Position numbers and translations under genes: made by a program. This document shows, one piece after another, positions 1-9,006 of a DNA stretch of 64,000 nt (within the stretch, counting starts at the first letter, position 1; every line of letters starts with the position of its first letter). The stretch spans positions 202,474-266,473 of the forward strand of contig PMOL01000004.1 of assembly GCA_003162415.1 (NCBI GenBank), read 5' to 3'. Source of the stretch: Candidatus Dormiibacterota bacterium. GTDB taxonomy: Bacteria; Chloroflexota; Dormibacteria; Aeolococcales; Aeolococcaceae. The notes beneath the pieces were generated by a model that saw nothing but the letters and a program-made list of their open reading frames with translations, was not told where the DNA came from and made no database searches.

Positions 1-1
1 A

Positions 2-559
2 ATGGAGCCGATTGCCACGCCAATCCTCGAGCGCGGTGCGCCGACGGGCGCGACTGCTCGGGCGTCGACGTACTCCGCGCCGCCCCCACCCCCGGCGCAT
101 CACCGCTCCAGGATCCCGCTGGCCATCATCGGATCGAGCGTGATCGCGCTCGTCCTCATCACTCTGGTTGCGGTCCACTTCCTGAGCGCCGGGGCCGCCG
201 TCCAGACCCCGGCGCAGTCCACGACGCAGATCCTGCTCACCGGCATCCGTCCCCTTGCGTCGGCGCCCGCAGTGGGCGGGGCCCTACCGGCTACCCAGGT
301 GTCGTTCCCGGCAAAGACCCCGGTGGTCGACATCGAGGTCAACTCCGGGGGCCCCGCGGGCCAGGCTCCCGTCCACATCGTCGTGACCGTGGGCCAGCCA
401 GCCCAGACGATCATCCAGAACGACTATGTCCTCAGCCAGTCGGGGGCGACGGTCATCCCCCTCTCGCCGCCGGGCGGCACCTTCGCCACCGGCGACTACA
501 CGGTGACGATCACCTACAAGGGCGCGCTCCTCGGCTCAACGGCCTTTGCCGTCCACTGA
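2..559 (+). CDS. Membrane-anchored protein with extracytoplasmic domain, possibly 5'-truncated by the window
   Basis: The frame is open from the first bases, so the ATG at base 2 may be internal and the true start may lie outside the window. The visible 185 residues have a Pro-rich cytoplasmic segment (about 25-33), one hydrophobic transmembrane stretch (about 39-62) and an outer domain of about 120 residues rich in Val, Thr, Pro and Gly. The outer part looks like a beta-sandwich; no catalytic motif is visible. I do not recognise the family. The layout (short inner tail, one span, beta-rich outside) fits a surface or sensor protein. It ends 10 bases before the convergent rhodanese gene. Confidence 0.6.
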   Translation: MEPIATPILERGAPTGATARASTYSAPPPPPAHHRSRIPLAIIGSSVIALVLITLVAVHFLSAGAAVQTPAQSTTQILLTGIRPLASAPAVGGALPATQVSFPAKTPVVDIEVNSGGPAGQAPVHIVVTVGQPAQTIIQNDYVLSQSGATVIPLSPPGGTFATGDYTVTITYKGALLGSTAFAVH

Positions 560-569
560 GACCGCCGGG

Positions 570-884
570 TCAGTGCTCGACGGGCAAGCCGGCGTCCTGC
601 CAGGCGTCGATCCCGCCGCTGACGTTGTACGAGTTCGGCCGCCCAAAGGTGCGCAGGTAGTCGACCGCGCGGGCGCTGCGGCCACCCATGCGACAGTGCA
701 CGTAGACGTCGCGATCAGCCGGAATCTCGGCGAGACGCGCGGGAAGCTCTCCCAGCGGAATCAGCACCGACCCCGGAATGCGCACATCGTCGTACTCGGA
801 CTTCTCGCGCACATCGACGAGCATCGCGCCCTTCGCGATCGCTTCTTTGGCGTCCCTGGGGCTGACCTCGGAGTCTTCGGACAT
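570..884 (-). CDS. Single-domain rhodanese-like sulfurtransferase
   Basis: A 104-residue single rhodanese domain. The active-site loop CRMGGRS carries the persulfide-forming cysteine (Cys64), and the domain ends in the usual GGIDAWQ segment. Such proteins move sulfane sulfur between thiols in the cytoplasm; the acceptor cannot be told from sequence. The frame extends upstream to 920, but I chose the ATG at 884 because TATACT lies exactly 7 bases before it, which would start the mRNA at this ATG. It is divergent from glutamate dehydrogenase, so the short gap holds promoters for both. Confidence 0.9.
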   Translation of the reverse strand: MSEDSEVSPRDAKEAIAKGAMLVDVREKSEYDDVRIPGSVLIPLGELPARLAEIPADRDVYVHCRMGGRSARAVDYLRTFGRPNSYNVSGGIDAWQDAGLPVEH

Positions 885-891
885 CCGCGGC

Positions 892-897
892 AGTATA
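892..897 (-). promoter_or_regulatory. -10 box of the rhodanese gene (leaderless)
   Basis: TATACT on the minus strand, 7 bases before the ATG at 884. A -10 hexamer at this spacing puts transcription start at the start codon. No clear -35 match. Confidence 0.6.
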
Positions 898-947
898 GAT
901 GTGGGGCCGGGGTTCACCACGCCGCGTCCAAGCGCCGGTCAGCCTGC

Positions 948-953
948 TAGGCT
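948..953 (+). promoter_or_regulatory. -10 box of glutamate dehydrogenase (leaderless)
   Basis: TAGGCT, 7 bases before the GTG at 961. It fits TANNNT and puts the mRNA 5' end at the GTG. Confidence 0.55.
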
Positions 954-960
954 CCTGAAC

Positions 961-2229
961 GTGAGCACAGTTGCCGCGCCGGCGGTGGTGGACTCTCCCT
1001 GGCTGAACGCACAGCGTCAATTCGACAACGCCGCCGAGATCCTCAATCTCTCACCGGGGTTGCGCGCTGTTCTGCGCGAGGTACGACGGGAGCTGGTCGT
1101 GCGTTTCCCGGTGAAGATGGACGATGGCAGTGTCCGCATGTTCGAGGGATACCGCGTCCAGCACAACGTGACTCGCGGCCCGGCCAAGGGTGGTCTCCGG
1201 TTCCATCCGGCGACCGACATCGACGAGGTCAAGGCGCTCGCGATGTGGATGACATGGAAGTGCGCGCTGGCGAATCTTCCCTACGGCGGCGCCAAGGGCG
1301 GTGTCGCCGTCGACCCCTCGACACTGAGCCACCGCGAGCTAGAACGTCTGACCAGGAGGTTCGCCGCGGAGATCAGCGTGCTGGTCGGACCGGAGTCGGA
1401 CATCCCGGCGCCAGACGTGAACACGACCGCCGAGATCATGGCGTGGATCATGGACACGCTCTCGATGCAGGCGGGCTACTCGGTCCCGGCGTCGGTGACC
1501 GGCAAGCCTCTGGAGATCGGCGGAAGCGAGGGGCGCCCCAGTGCGACCGGACGCGGTGTGAACATCATCGCCATCGAGGCATGCAAGCGCCTCGGGATGG
1601 AGATCTCACAGACAACCGTCGCCATACAGGGCTTCGGCAACGTCGGCAGCTGGGCCGCGCAGCTCATGCATGAATCGGGGTTCTCGATCTGCGCAGTTGC
1701 GGACGTGACTGGCGGTATCTACTCGAGGACCGGCCTTGACATTCCCACCCTGCTCGCGTACCGGCAGCAGTACGGGGGCGTACGCGATTTTCCCGGCTGC
1801 ACCCCGATCACCAACACCGAGCTGCTCGAGCTCGAGGTCGATGTCCTGGTGCCGGCTGCGATGGAGAATCAGATCACTGCGCGCAACGCGGGAAGGATCC
1901 AGGCGCGGCTCATCGTCGAAGGCGCGAACGGGCCGACCACGCCCGACGCAGACAGCATTCTCGAGCGCCGCGGGATCACCGTCGTCCCCGACATCCTCGC
2001 CAACTCCGGTGGCGTGACCGTGTCGTACTTCGAATGGGTCCAGGACCTGCAGTCGCTGTTCTGGGAGGAAGACGAGATCAACGTCCGCCTCAAGAAGATC
2101 CTGCAGAAGGCCTTCAACCAGATGTGCGAACAGGCTGATCGCCATCAGGTGTCGCTGCGACTCGGTGCCTACCTGGTGGCGGTCAAGCGCGTCGCCGATG
2201 CGACAGCTGTACGAGGCATCTACCCCTAG
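961..2229 (+). CDS. gdhA: Glu/Leu/Phe/Val-type glutamate dehydrogenase
   Basis: Catalyses reversible oxidative deamination of glutamate to 2-oxoglutarate and ammonium with NAD(P). The 422 residues match the hexameric family length. Seen: the substrate-binding AKGGLRFHP (Lys76), the catalytic Lys112 in LPYGGAKGG, and a Rossmann motif QGFGNVGS near residue 223. The open frame runs upstream to 778, but that part is antisense to the rhodanese gene. The GTG at 961 is chosen for the -10 box 7 bases upstream. The ammonium transporter at 19.5 kb is a functional partner but not adjacent. Whether NAD or NADP is used cannot be read with confidence. Confidence 0.93.
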   Translation: MSTVAAPAVVDSPWLNAQRQFDNAAEILNLSPGLRAVLREVRRELVVRFPVKMDDGSVRMFEGYRVQHNVTRGPAKGGLRFHPATDIDEVKALAMWMTWKCALANLPYGGAKGGVAVDPSTLSHRELERLTRRFAAEISVLVGPESDIPAPDVNTTAEIMAWIMDTLSMQAGYSVPASVTGKPLEIGGSEGRPSATGRGVNIIAIEACKRLGMEISQTTVAIQGFGNVGSWAAQLMHESGFSICAVADVTGGIYSRTGLDIPTLLAYRQQYGGVRDFPGCTPITNTELLELEVDVLVPAAMENQITARNAGRIQARLIVEGANGPTTPDADSILERRGITVVPDILANSGGVTVSYFEWVQDLQSLFWEEDEINVRLKKILQKAFNQMCEQADRHQVSLRLGAYLVAVKRVADATAVRGIYP

Positions 2230-2254
2230 GGGTGGCTCCCATCCCAGCCTGGTC

Positions 2255-3568
2255 ATGAAGCTCGTCGATCGGCTGCGCGCGCTCCCGCTGCCAGTCGGAA
2301 CAATCCCGGTTGCGGTTGGGCTCGGGCTCGCCGGGCTCATGCAGTACGGGTTCCTTGTGGTCGCGGCGCGGGCGCTCGGCACCACTCACTTCGCCCCGCT
2401 CTCGGTGTTCTGGGCGCTGCTCTTCGTCTGCGGCCCGGGCTTCTTCCTGCCCCTCGAGCAGGAGACCGGGCGTGCGATTGCGGCGAGACGCGTCCGCGGC
2501 GAGGGCGGCCGCCCGGTCTTCATGCGCGCCGCGTTGCTCGGCGGCATCCTGGCCGTGGTGCTGATCGTCGCCACCCTCGTGGCGGCGAGCCCGATCGACC
2601 AGCACGTGTTCAAGGGAGATCCCGCCCTGCTCGCCGGGCTGATCGGGGGATTCGCCGCCTATCTCTGTGAATTCCTCGCGCGCGGTGCCCTCGCCGGCAA
2701 CGCGCGCTTCGGCGCCTACGGCGTGCTCCTCGGTGGCGAGGGAGCGCTGCGCGTGCTGTTCGCGGCGGTGCTCGCGGTGATCGGCGTCAAGACCGCCGGT
2801 CCCTACGGCATCTCGCTCATCGTCGCCTCGTTCGTCGCGATCGCCCTGGCAACCATCGGCCGGCGCGGCCTGCTCCGTCCTGGCCCGCCGGCGCCGTGGG
2901 GAGAGATCACCCACGCGCTCGGCTTCCTGCTGATCGCGTCGGTGTTCACCCAGCTGCTTCTCAGCGTCGGCGCGGTGGCGGTGCAACTGCTCGCCACACC
3001 GGCGGAGCAGACGGCGGCGGGCAGGTTCCAGCTGAGCCGGATCGTCGCCTACGTCCCGATCTTTCTCTTCCAGGCGGTGCAGTCGGCGCTCCTGCCCAAG
3101 CTCGCCACGCTTGCCAGCGGTGGACGCCACCGCGAGTTCCAGGCGCTCCTGACCAGGCTCCTCCTCCTCATGAGCGGTCTTGGAGCTATTGCGATCGTGG
3201 GGTTCACGCTCCTCGGCCCGACCGTGACGCGGATCCTCTTCGGCCACGGGTTCGAGCTGAGCAACCTCGACTTCGCCCTCCTGTCGGCGAGCTGCATCGG
3301 GTTCATCTTCACCCAGATCTTCGGCTACGTCCTGATCTCGCTCGCCGGGTACCGGCGGGTGGCATTGGGGTGGACCAGCGGGGCCGTCGCGTTCTTCGTT
3401 GTGACCGCGATCGGCTCGTCGCTCTTCCTTCGTGTCGAGCTGGGACTGCTCTGCGGCGCGATCGCTTCGTCCCTGGTCATGGCCGCCCTGCTCCTCCCCC
3501 TGTTGCGAGAGCGCGGCGCTATCGAAACGGACCTGCTAATTTCCGATTTGGGCGGTCCGCCAGGCTGA
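2255..3568 (+). CDS. Polysaccharide flippase-like membrane protein (MATE/Wzx superfamily)
   Basis: A 437-residue, almost wholly hydrophobic protein with about 12-14 membrane segments, the shape of MOP-superfamily exporters (Wzx/MviN/O-antigen flippases). It probably moves a lipid-linked glycan across the membrane, since a sugar oxidoreductase, a GT2 and a DegT aminotransferase follow within 10 bases or by overlap. The start at 2255 is the first ATG after the gdhA stop and precedes the first hydrophobic stretch; an upstream in-frame ATG would overlap gdhA. A CCCCTAGGGG palindrome sits at 2224-2233, across the gdhA stop. Substrate unknown. Confidence 0.82.
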   Translation: MKLVDRLRALPLPVGTIPVAVGLGLAGLMQYGFLVVAARALGTTHFAPLSVFWALLFVCGPGFFLPLEQETGRAIAARRVRGEGGRPVFMRAALLGGILAVVLIVATLVAASPIDQHVFKGDPALLAGLIGGFAAYLCEFLARGALAGNARFGAYGVLLGGEGALRVLFAAVLAVIGVKTAGPYGISLIVASFVAIALATIGRRGLLRPGPPAPWGEITHALGFLLIASVFTQLLLSVGAVAVQLLATPAEQTAAGRFQLSRIVAYVPIFLFQAVQSALLPKLATLASGGRHREFQALLTRLLLLMSGLGAIAIVGFTLLGPTVTRILFGHGFELSNLDFALLSASCIGFIFTQIFGYVLISLAGYRRVALGWTSGAVAFFVVTAIGSSLFLRVELGLLCGAIASSLVMAALLLPLLRERGAIETDLLISDLGGPPG

Positions 3569-3578
3569 GACTGCGCCC

Positions 3579-4538
3579 ATGGGTGCTCGTGCCCGGATTG
3601 CGCTGGTCGGAGCCGGGGCGATGGGGGCCAACCACGCGCGCGTCATCTCGGAGTCGGACCGCGCCGACCTCGCGGTGATCATCGACACGGATCCCGAGCG
3701 GGTGCGGCCTCTCGCGGACCGCCTCGGCTGCGCCTTTGCCGAGGACCTCGACGCTGCCGCCGGTTGCGACGCGGTGGTGATCGCGACCCCGACCGCCTTC
3801 CACGAGAGAGCGGCATGCGCGCTGCTCGAGCTCGGCAAGCCGATCCTCGTCGAGAAGCCGGTGACCCCCGAGCTCGAGTCCACGCGGGAGCTGGTCGCCT
3901 GCGCGGAGCGCCGCGGGGTGCCGCTGATGTGCGGTTTCGTCGAACGATTCAACCCCGTGGTCGCAACCATGCGCAGCCTGCTCGACGAGGAGCCGGTCCA
4001 CATAGTCGGTCTCCGCCACTCCCCCGAGACGCCGAGAAGCACGCTCAGCGTCGTCTTCGATCTCCTGATCCACGAGATCGACCTCGCCCTCTGCTACATG
4101 CGCGGAGCGCGCCCATCGCGAGTCTGCGGAGGCACGAGCACGGCCGGCCGCGATTCGATCATGGAGGTCGCCGATTGCCTGCTGCAGTTCCCCAACGGGG
4201 CGATCGCCACCCTCTCGGCGAGCCGGGCGAGCCAGCGCAAGGTCCGATCGCAGCTGGTGGCCACACCGACCGCGCTGTATGACGTCGACCTGCTCCGCCA
4301 GGATCTGACCGTCTACCGTCATCGCGCCCACGCCCAGGGAGTTGGCGCCGGCCAGGCCGCGGGATATCGCGCCGAGACGGTGATCGACATCCCCTTCGTA
4401 CGGCACACCGGGGAGCCACTCGCGCTCCAGTTCGCGCACTTCCTCGACCTGGTCTCAGGAAGTGCGGATGCCTGCGTCGAGCGCAACTCGATTCTCCCGG
4501 CTCACGAGGTCGCCGCGGCCATCGAGGAGTGCTCATGA
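3579..4538 (+). CDS. Gfo/Idh/MocA family NAD(P)-dependent sugar dehydrogenase
   Basis: 319 residues. An N-terminal Rossmann motif GAGAMGANHA (11-20) and the family's EKPV motif (92-95) mark a Gfo/Idh/MocA oxidoreductase. Members next to a DegT aminotransferase often oxidise C3 of a nucleotide sugar so that the keto group can be transaminated (WlbA/WbpB type). That pairing is seen here with the gene at 5278-6402, and the role is inferred from it. It begins 10 bases after the flippase and overlaps the next gene by 4 bases (ATGA). Confidence 0.88.
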   Translation: MGARARIALVGAGAMGANHARVISESDRADLAVIIDTDPERVRPLADRLGCAFAEDLDAAAGCDAVVIATPTAFHERAACALLELGKPILVEKPVTPELESTRELVACAERRGVPLMCGFVERFNPVVATMRSLLDEEPVHIVGLRHSPETPRSTLSVVFDLLIHEIDLALCYMRGARPSRVCGGTSTAGRDSIMEVADCLLQFPNGAIATLSASRASQRKVRSQLVATPTALYDVDLLRQDLTVYRHRAHAQGVGAGQAAGYRAETVIDIPFVRHTGEPLALQFAHFLDLVSGSADACVERNSILPAHEVAAAIEECS

Positions 4539-5281
4539 GCGAACCAGCGATCACCTATGTCATCCCAGTGCACAACCAGATTGCCGAGCTTCGCAAGACC
4601 GTGCGCCTGCTCGTCACGCGCCTCGGTCATCTGCCGGGATCGGAGGTCATCCTCGTTGAGAACGGGTCGACCGACGGATCGGGGCCCCTGTGCCTCTCAC
4701 TGGCGGCGACTCTGAACAGCGACGAGGTGTCGGTCCGGGTCACCACGTCGGCCAAGGGCCTCGGATTCGCCTGGCGCCGAGGGATGGCCATGGCTCGCGG
4801 CGATGCCCTGGTCCTGACCGCGGCTGACCTTCCCTTTGGGTTCACCGACCTCGACGGCTACCTGGGACTGAGCCCCCGGCCACCACTGGTGATGGGATCC
4901 AAGACCCACCGCGACTCGCAGATCGAGACGCCGGCGCTGCGGCGCGCCATGTCGGCCGGGTTCGGCCTCCTTCGCGCCGGACTCATCGGGCTCACGCTCG
5001 ACACGCAGGGGTCGGTGCTCATCCAGCGCTCCCTGGCGCAGCTGTTGCTCCCGCGTCTTCTCGCCGGTGACTACCTGATCGGCGCCGAGATCAACCTGTG
5101 GGCCGTCCACGAGGGAATCACGCCCGTGGAGATCCCGGTCGTCTACACCGCGTCGGGCCGATCCACCGTCTCGCCGATTCGCGACTCCGTCGCCATGGCA
5201 GCCGGCCTCCTGACGCTGCGCCGGCGGATCGCCGACGAGCGGCGGACGACGGGCCACGCCGGCGAGGCGGTGGCATCGTGA
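4535..5281 (+). CDS. Family 2 glycosyltransferase (GT-A fold)
   Basis: 248 residues. The N-terminus has the GT2 start YVIPVHNQ and VENGSTDGS. The usual metal-binding DxD is replaced by AADLPFGF, so its metal site is not textbook. It resembles dolichyl-phosphate-mannose synthase-like soluble GT2s and has no obvious transmembrane tail. I chose the ATG at 4535, which overlaps the previous stop as ATGA; an in-frame GTG at 4529 is the alternative. It ends with a GTGA overlap into the aminotransferase. Donor and acceptor are unknown. Confidence 0.85.
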   Translation: MSEPAITYVIPVHNQIAELRKTVRLLVTRLGHLPGSEVILVENGSTDGSGPLCLSLAATLNSDEVSVRVTTSAKGLGFAWRRGMAMARGDALVLTAADLPFGFTDLDGYLGLSPRPPLVMGSKTHRDSQIETPALRRAMSAGFGLLRAGLIGLTLDTQGSVLIQRSLAQLLLPRLLAGDYLIGAEINLWAVHEGITPVEIPVVYTASGRSTVSPIRDSVAMAAGLLTLRRRIADERRTTGHAGEAVAS

Positions 5282-6402
5282 CGGCCATCCACGCTCCGGT
5301 TGCGACGCGGATCCGGATCTCGGCGCCCCAACTCGGCCCCGAGGTGGAGGACCTGGTCCTCGAGGTGCTCCGCAGCGGTCACCTGGCGCAGGGACCGATG
5401 GTTGGACGCTTTGAAGCGCTCTGCACCGAGATGGCCGGGACCGCGCACGCGGTTGCCGTTGCCAACGGGACGGTCGCGCTCGACGCCGCGCTCGCGGTGC
5501 TCGAGATCGGCCCCGGCCAGGAGGTGATCACGTCACCCTTCACCTTCGCCGCGACCATCAACGCGATCCTGCGCAGCGGGGCCTCAGTTCGTTTCGCCGA
5601 CATCCGCGAGGACTTCACGATCGATCCCGACTCTGTGGCGGCGCTGATCGGGCCGCGAACCGCGGCGATCATGCCGGTGCATCTCTACGGCCTCCCCGCT
5701 GACATGCACGCGCTCATGTCGCTGGCCTCGGCTCGCGGACTTGCCGTCGTGGAGGACGCGGCGCAGGCGCACGCTGCGGACGTCGACGGGCGGCGCGTCG
5801 GCAGCTTCGGGGTCGGCTGCTTCTCCTTCTACGCAACCAAGAACGTGACCAGCGGCGAGGGTGGCTGCATCACCACCGACGATTCGATGCTCGCCGAACG
5901 CCTCCGCTCGCTCCGCAACCAGGGGATGCGGTCCCGCTATGATTATGCCATGATCGGCCAGAACTGGCGGATGACCGATGTTGCGGCGGCGATCGCCATC
6001 CCTCAGATGCAGCATCTTGACGAGATCGTGCGGAAGCGGCGCCGCAACGCCGCGCTGTTGACATCGCTCATCGGCAATGACTCGGAGGTCACGACCCCGC
6101 GGGTTCCGGAGGGCCGTGGCCACGTGTGGCATCAGTACACGATCCTGCTCGAACCGGGGATCGATCGCGACCGCGTCGCCGCATCGATGTCGTCAGAGGG
6201 AGTCGATACCGGTGTGTACTACCCGGGACTGGTGTGGGACCACGAGGCATACCGCAACCATCCCAACGTGCATCGAGACGACACGCCGCTTGCGCGCGAA
6301 TGCACGGCGCGCTGTCTCTCGCTGCCCGTTCACCCGGGGCTCACCACGCACGACCTCGAGCGCGTCGCCGGCGCTCTCGACCACGCACTGCTCGCGTCCT
6401 GA
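5278..6402 (+). CDS. DegT/DnrJ/EryC1/StrS family sugar aminotransferase
   Basis: 374 residues, a PLP-dependent aminotransferase of the nucleotide-sugar type. The PLP-binding lysine is Lys188 in FYATKNVTSGEGG, the standard position for the family, and VEDAAQAHAA holds the PLP-ring Asp. It probably transaminates a keto-sugar, most simply the product of the dehydrogenase two genes upstream. The GTG at 5278 overlaps the GT2 stop, so the four genes from 2255 appear translationally coupled. It converges on the M16 gene with 19 bases between and no visible terminator. Confidence 0.9.
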   Translation: MTAIHAPVATRIRISAPQLGPEVEDLVLEVLRSGHLAQGPMVGRFEALCTEMAGTAHAVAVANGTVALDAALAVLEIGPGQEVITSPFTFAATINAILRSGASVRFADIREDFTIDPDSVAALIGPRTAAIMPVHLYGLPADMHALMSLASARGLAVVEDAAQAHAADVDGRRVGSFGVGCFSFYATKNVTSGEGGCITTDDSMLAERLRSLRNQGMRSRYDYAMIGQNWRMTDVAAAIAIPQMQHLDEIVRKRRRNAALLTSLIGNDSEVTTPRVPEGRGHVWHQYTILLEPGIDRDRVAASMSSEGVDTGVYYPGLVWDHEAYRNHPNVHRDDTPLARECTARCLSLPVHPGLTTHDLERVAGALDHALLAS

Positions 6403-6421
6403 CAGCGGCCCCGTCTCAGGG

Positions 6422-7723
6422 TTACGCGGTCGACTCGATCGCTGAGAGCAATTCGTCGCCCTGGTCGGTCGGGCCGACCAGCGCAAGGCGCACGTCGTCG
6501 ATGCCGGCCGCAATCTCCTCCGCGATCGACTGGACCTCTGCCGCGGTCACCTTCATGATCGCCTCGGCGCGCTCATCGGGCGTCTCGAGGGGCAATCCAG
6601 CGCGCCAGCGCGTCCCGTAGAAGCGCGCGCTCGCGATTGCCGTCTCAGTCGAACGCAGCAGCCTGCCGACCATCGCCGATTTCGCGGCCGCAAGCTCGTC
6701 GGCGGCGACGCGCTTCGACGCCATCTTGCGGAACTCCTTGAACGAGAGACTCGTGGCCTTGCGGGCGTCCTTGGGCCGCGTCGCCGTGGCGATCGCGAAG
6801 AGCCCGGTGTCGTCGAAGCCGGCATGGTGCGCGAAGATGCTGTAGGAGAGGCCGTTGCGCTCCCGGACCGTCTGGAACAGTCGCGATGACATGCCACCGC
6901 CGAGCACGTGGGTCATCACCGACAACTGGGTGCGTCGCGGGTCGGTCGACGGGATGCCCGGTACCGCGAACACCATGTGCACCTGCGGCTCCTCCTGCGC
7001 CGTTACCGGGCGCACGTTGGCCGTGTACCGATCGCCGAGGCCCCACTTGGCCTTCTTTCGCGCGCGCGGCTTCCCCTGCGGGATGTCCGCAAGCAGCTCG
7101 AGCGCCTGGTCGTGGCTCAAGGTCGCGCCGCCGGAGATGACGAGGCACATCGACTTCGGCGCGTAGAACGCCCGGTGGTATTCGGTGAGCTGCTCGCGCG
7201 TCGCCTTCTCGATGACCGCGGGAAACCCCGCCGCGGACCACGACATCGGCTGGTTGCCGCCGAAGGCGACGGTCCCGAGACGGTCCCAGATCCAGCCGTC
7301 GGGGTCGGAGAGGCGCATGGAGAGTTCCTGGAGCACGACGTTGCGCTCGCGCTCGATCTCCTCGGCGGCGAAGAGCGGCCGGCTGAGCATGTCGCAGATG
7401 ACGTCGGCAAGCTCGAACATCGCGGTCGCCGGACCCTCGGCGAAATACGCGACCTCCTCGGTGTCGGTGTATGCGTTGGTGTTGGCACCGAGACGGTCGA
7501 TCTCGCGCGAGATGATCTTGGTGGTGGGGCGGCGCTCGGTGCCCTTGAAGAACATGTGCTCGAGGTAGTGGGCAAGCCCGGAGGTCTCCGCCGACTCGTC
7601 CCGCGAGCCGGCCCGAACGATCAGGAACACGCCGGAGTTCCTGCTGCTCGACGGCGCGTTGAGCAGGCTGACGCCGTTGCTGAGCACGCTGAGCTCGGGT
7701 CGGTAGGGCATGTTCAGGGCCAT
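6422..7723 (-). CDS. M16 family zinc metallopeptidase (processing-peptidase-like)
   Basis: 433 residues, the length of a one-unit PqqL/mitochondrial-processing-peptidase-like protein with two M16 halves. The inverted zinc motif HYLEH (His52, Glu55, His56) is intact, so it should be an active half-enzyme; many such proteins work with an inactive partner, which is not visible here. The ATG at 7723 is 2 bases after the ahcY stop, so it is the last gene of apt-ahcY-M16. Why a peptidase follows two adenosine-salvage genes is unclear; shared transcription is the only link seen. Confidence 0.9.
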   Translation of the reverse strand: MALNMPYRPELSVLSNGVSLLNAPSSSRNSGVFLIVRAGSRDESAETSGLAHYLEHMFFKGTERRPTTKIISREIDRLGANTNAYTDTEEVAYFAEGPATAMFELADVICDMLSRPLFAAEEIERERNVVLQELSMRLSDPDGWIWDRLGTVAFGGNQPMSWSAAGFPAVIEKATREQLTEYHRAFYAPKSMCLVISGGATLSHDQALELLADIPQGKPRARKKAKWGLGDRYTANVRPVTAQEEPQVHMVFAVPGIPSTDPRRTQLSVMTHVLGGGMSSRLFQTVRERNGLSYSIFAHHAGFDDTGLFAIATATRPKDARKATSLSFKEFRKMASKRVAADELAAAKSAMVGRLLRSTETAIASARFYGTRWRAGLPLETPDERAEAIMKVTAAEVQSIAEEIAAGIDDVRLALVGPTDQGDELLSAIESTA

Positions 7724-7725
7724 GG

Positions 7726-9006
7726 TTATGTGGTCCCCGACTCCCAGGATGCGAGATATTTCTGCTGCTCCTCGGTCAGCGTGTCGATGCTCACCCCCAT
7801 CGCCTGCAGCTTGAGGCGCGCGACCTCGCGGTCGATCTCCTGGGGCACGTCGTGGACGGCGAGCGCCATGTCCTTGTGATGCTTGGCGATGTGCTCCGCG
7901 CACAGCGCCTGGTTGGCGAAGCTCATGTCCATGACCGCCGCCGGGTGTCCTTCCGCAGCGGCGAGATTGAGCAGGCGGCCCTCGGCGAGCACGTGGATGG
8001 TGCGTCCGTCCCGCAGGCGATGCGACTGCACGAACGTGCGCGGGGCGGTGACCTCGACCGACAGGTCGTCGATCGCGGCCAGGTTGATCTCGTCGTTGAA
8101 ATGGCCGCTGTTGGCGATGATCGCGCCGTCCTTGAAGCGCTCGATGGAGCTGCGATCGATGACGTTGATGTCGCCGGTCACGGTGATCACGATATCGGCG
8201 CTCGGCGCTGCCTCCGCGAGGGGCATGACGCGATAGCCGTCCATGACCGCCTCGAGGGCACGCGTCGGATCGACCTCGGTGACGATGACGTGGGCGCCGA
8301 GTCCGTTTGCGCGGCTGGCGAGACCGCGGCCGCACCATCCGTAGCCGCAGACGACGAACGTCTTGCCGGCGAGCAGCACGTTGGTGGCCCTGATCAGACC
8401 ATCGATGGTGCTCTGCCCGGTGCCGTAGCGATTGTCGAAGAGGTGCTTGGTGAGCGCCTCGTTGACAGCGATGATCGGGAACTTGAGCGCGCCGTCATGT
8501 GCCATGGCGCGTAGCCTGATCACGCCGGTGGTGGTCTCCTCGGTGCCGGCGATGACCTCGTCGAGCAGCTCGCGACGACCCTTGTGCAACTCGGCGACGA
8601 GGTCTGCACCGTCGTCCATGGTCAGCTGCGGGTGAGTATCGAGGACCGCCTGAATGTGCGAGTAATAGCTGGCGGAGTCCTCGCCTTTCACGGCATACGT
8701 CGGAATCCCGTGCTGCCGGGCCAGAGCCGCGGCGACGGGGTCCTGCGTCGACAGCGGGTTGCTTGCGCAGAGGCTGACGTGAGCGCCACCCGCCTTGAGC
8801 GTGATCGCGAGGTTCGCCGTCTCACTGGTGACGTGGAGGCAGGCGCCGAGGCGCAGTCCTTCGAGCGGGCGCTCGCGCGCAAAACGCTCACGGATGATGC
8901 GGAGGACGGGCATCTCCCGCGCCGCCCAATCGATGAGGCGCTGGCCTTCGCCCGCCAGGCTCGGGTCGGCGACATCGGATTCCGCCACTTTTAACACGTT
9001 GGTCAC
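7726..9006 (-). CDS. ahcY: S-adenosylhomocysteine hydrolase (adenosylhomocysteinase)
   Basis: Hydrolyses S-adenosylhomocysteine to adenosine and homocysteine, relieving product inhibition of methyltransferases. 426 residues, the shorter form found in archaea and many deep bacteria. Seen: [10 protein letters not shown] in the substrate domain, the NAD-binding GYGWCGRG around 218-226, and a C-terminal tail with an adjacent Lys and Tyr (QKYL) near the end, where the enzyme closes the neighbouring cofactor site. It starts at a GTG overlapping the apt stop (GTGA). Its place directly after apt suggests coupled handling of adenine and adenosine from methylation reactions. Confidence 0.95.
   Translation of the reverse strand: MTNVLKVAESDVADPSLAGEGQRLIDWAAREMPVLRIIRERFARERPLEGLRLGACLHVTSETANLAITLKAGGAHVSLCASNPLSTQDPVAAALARQHGIPTYAVKGEDSASYYSHIQAVLDTHPQLTMDDGADLVAELHKGRRELLDEVIAGTEETTTGVIRLRAMAHDGALKFPIIAVNEALTKHLFDNRYGTGQSTIDGLIRATNVLLAGKTFVVCGYGWCGRGLASRANGLGAHVIVTEVDPTRALEAVMDGYRVMPLAEAAPSADIVITVTGDINVIDRSSIERFKDGAIIANSGHFNDEINLAAIDDLSVEVTAPRTFVQSHRLRDGRTIHVLAEGRLLNLAAAEGHPAAVMDMSFANQALCAEHIAKHHKDMALAVHDVPQEIDREVARLKLQAMGVSIDTLTEEQQKYLASWESGTT

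Noticed and set aside
2183..3247. 354-codon minus-strand frame opposite the flippase
   Set aside because: Glu/Arg/His-rich shadow of a hydrophobic gene.
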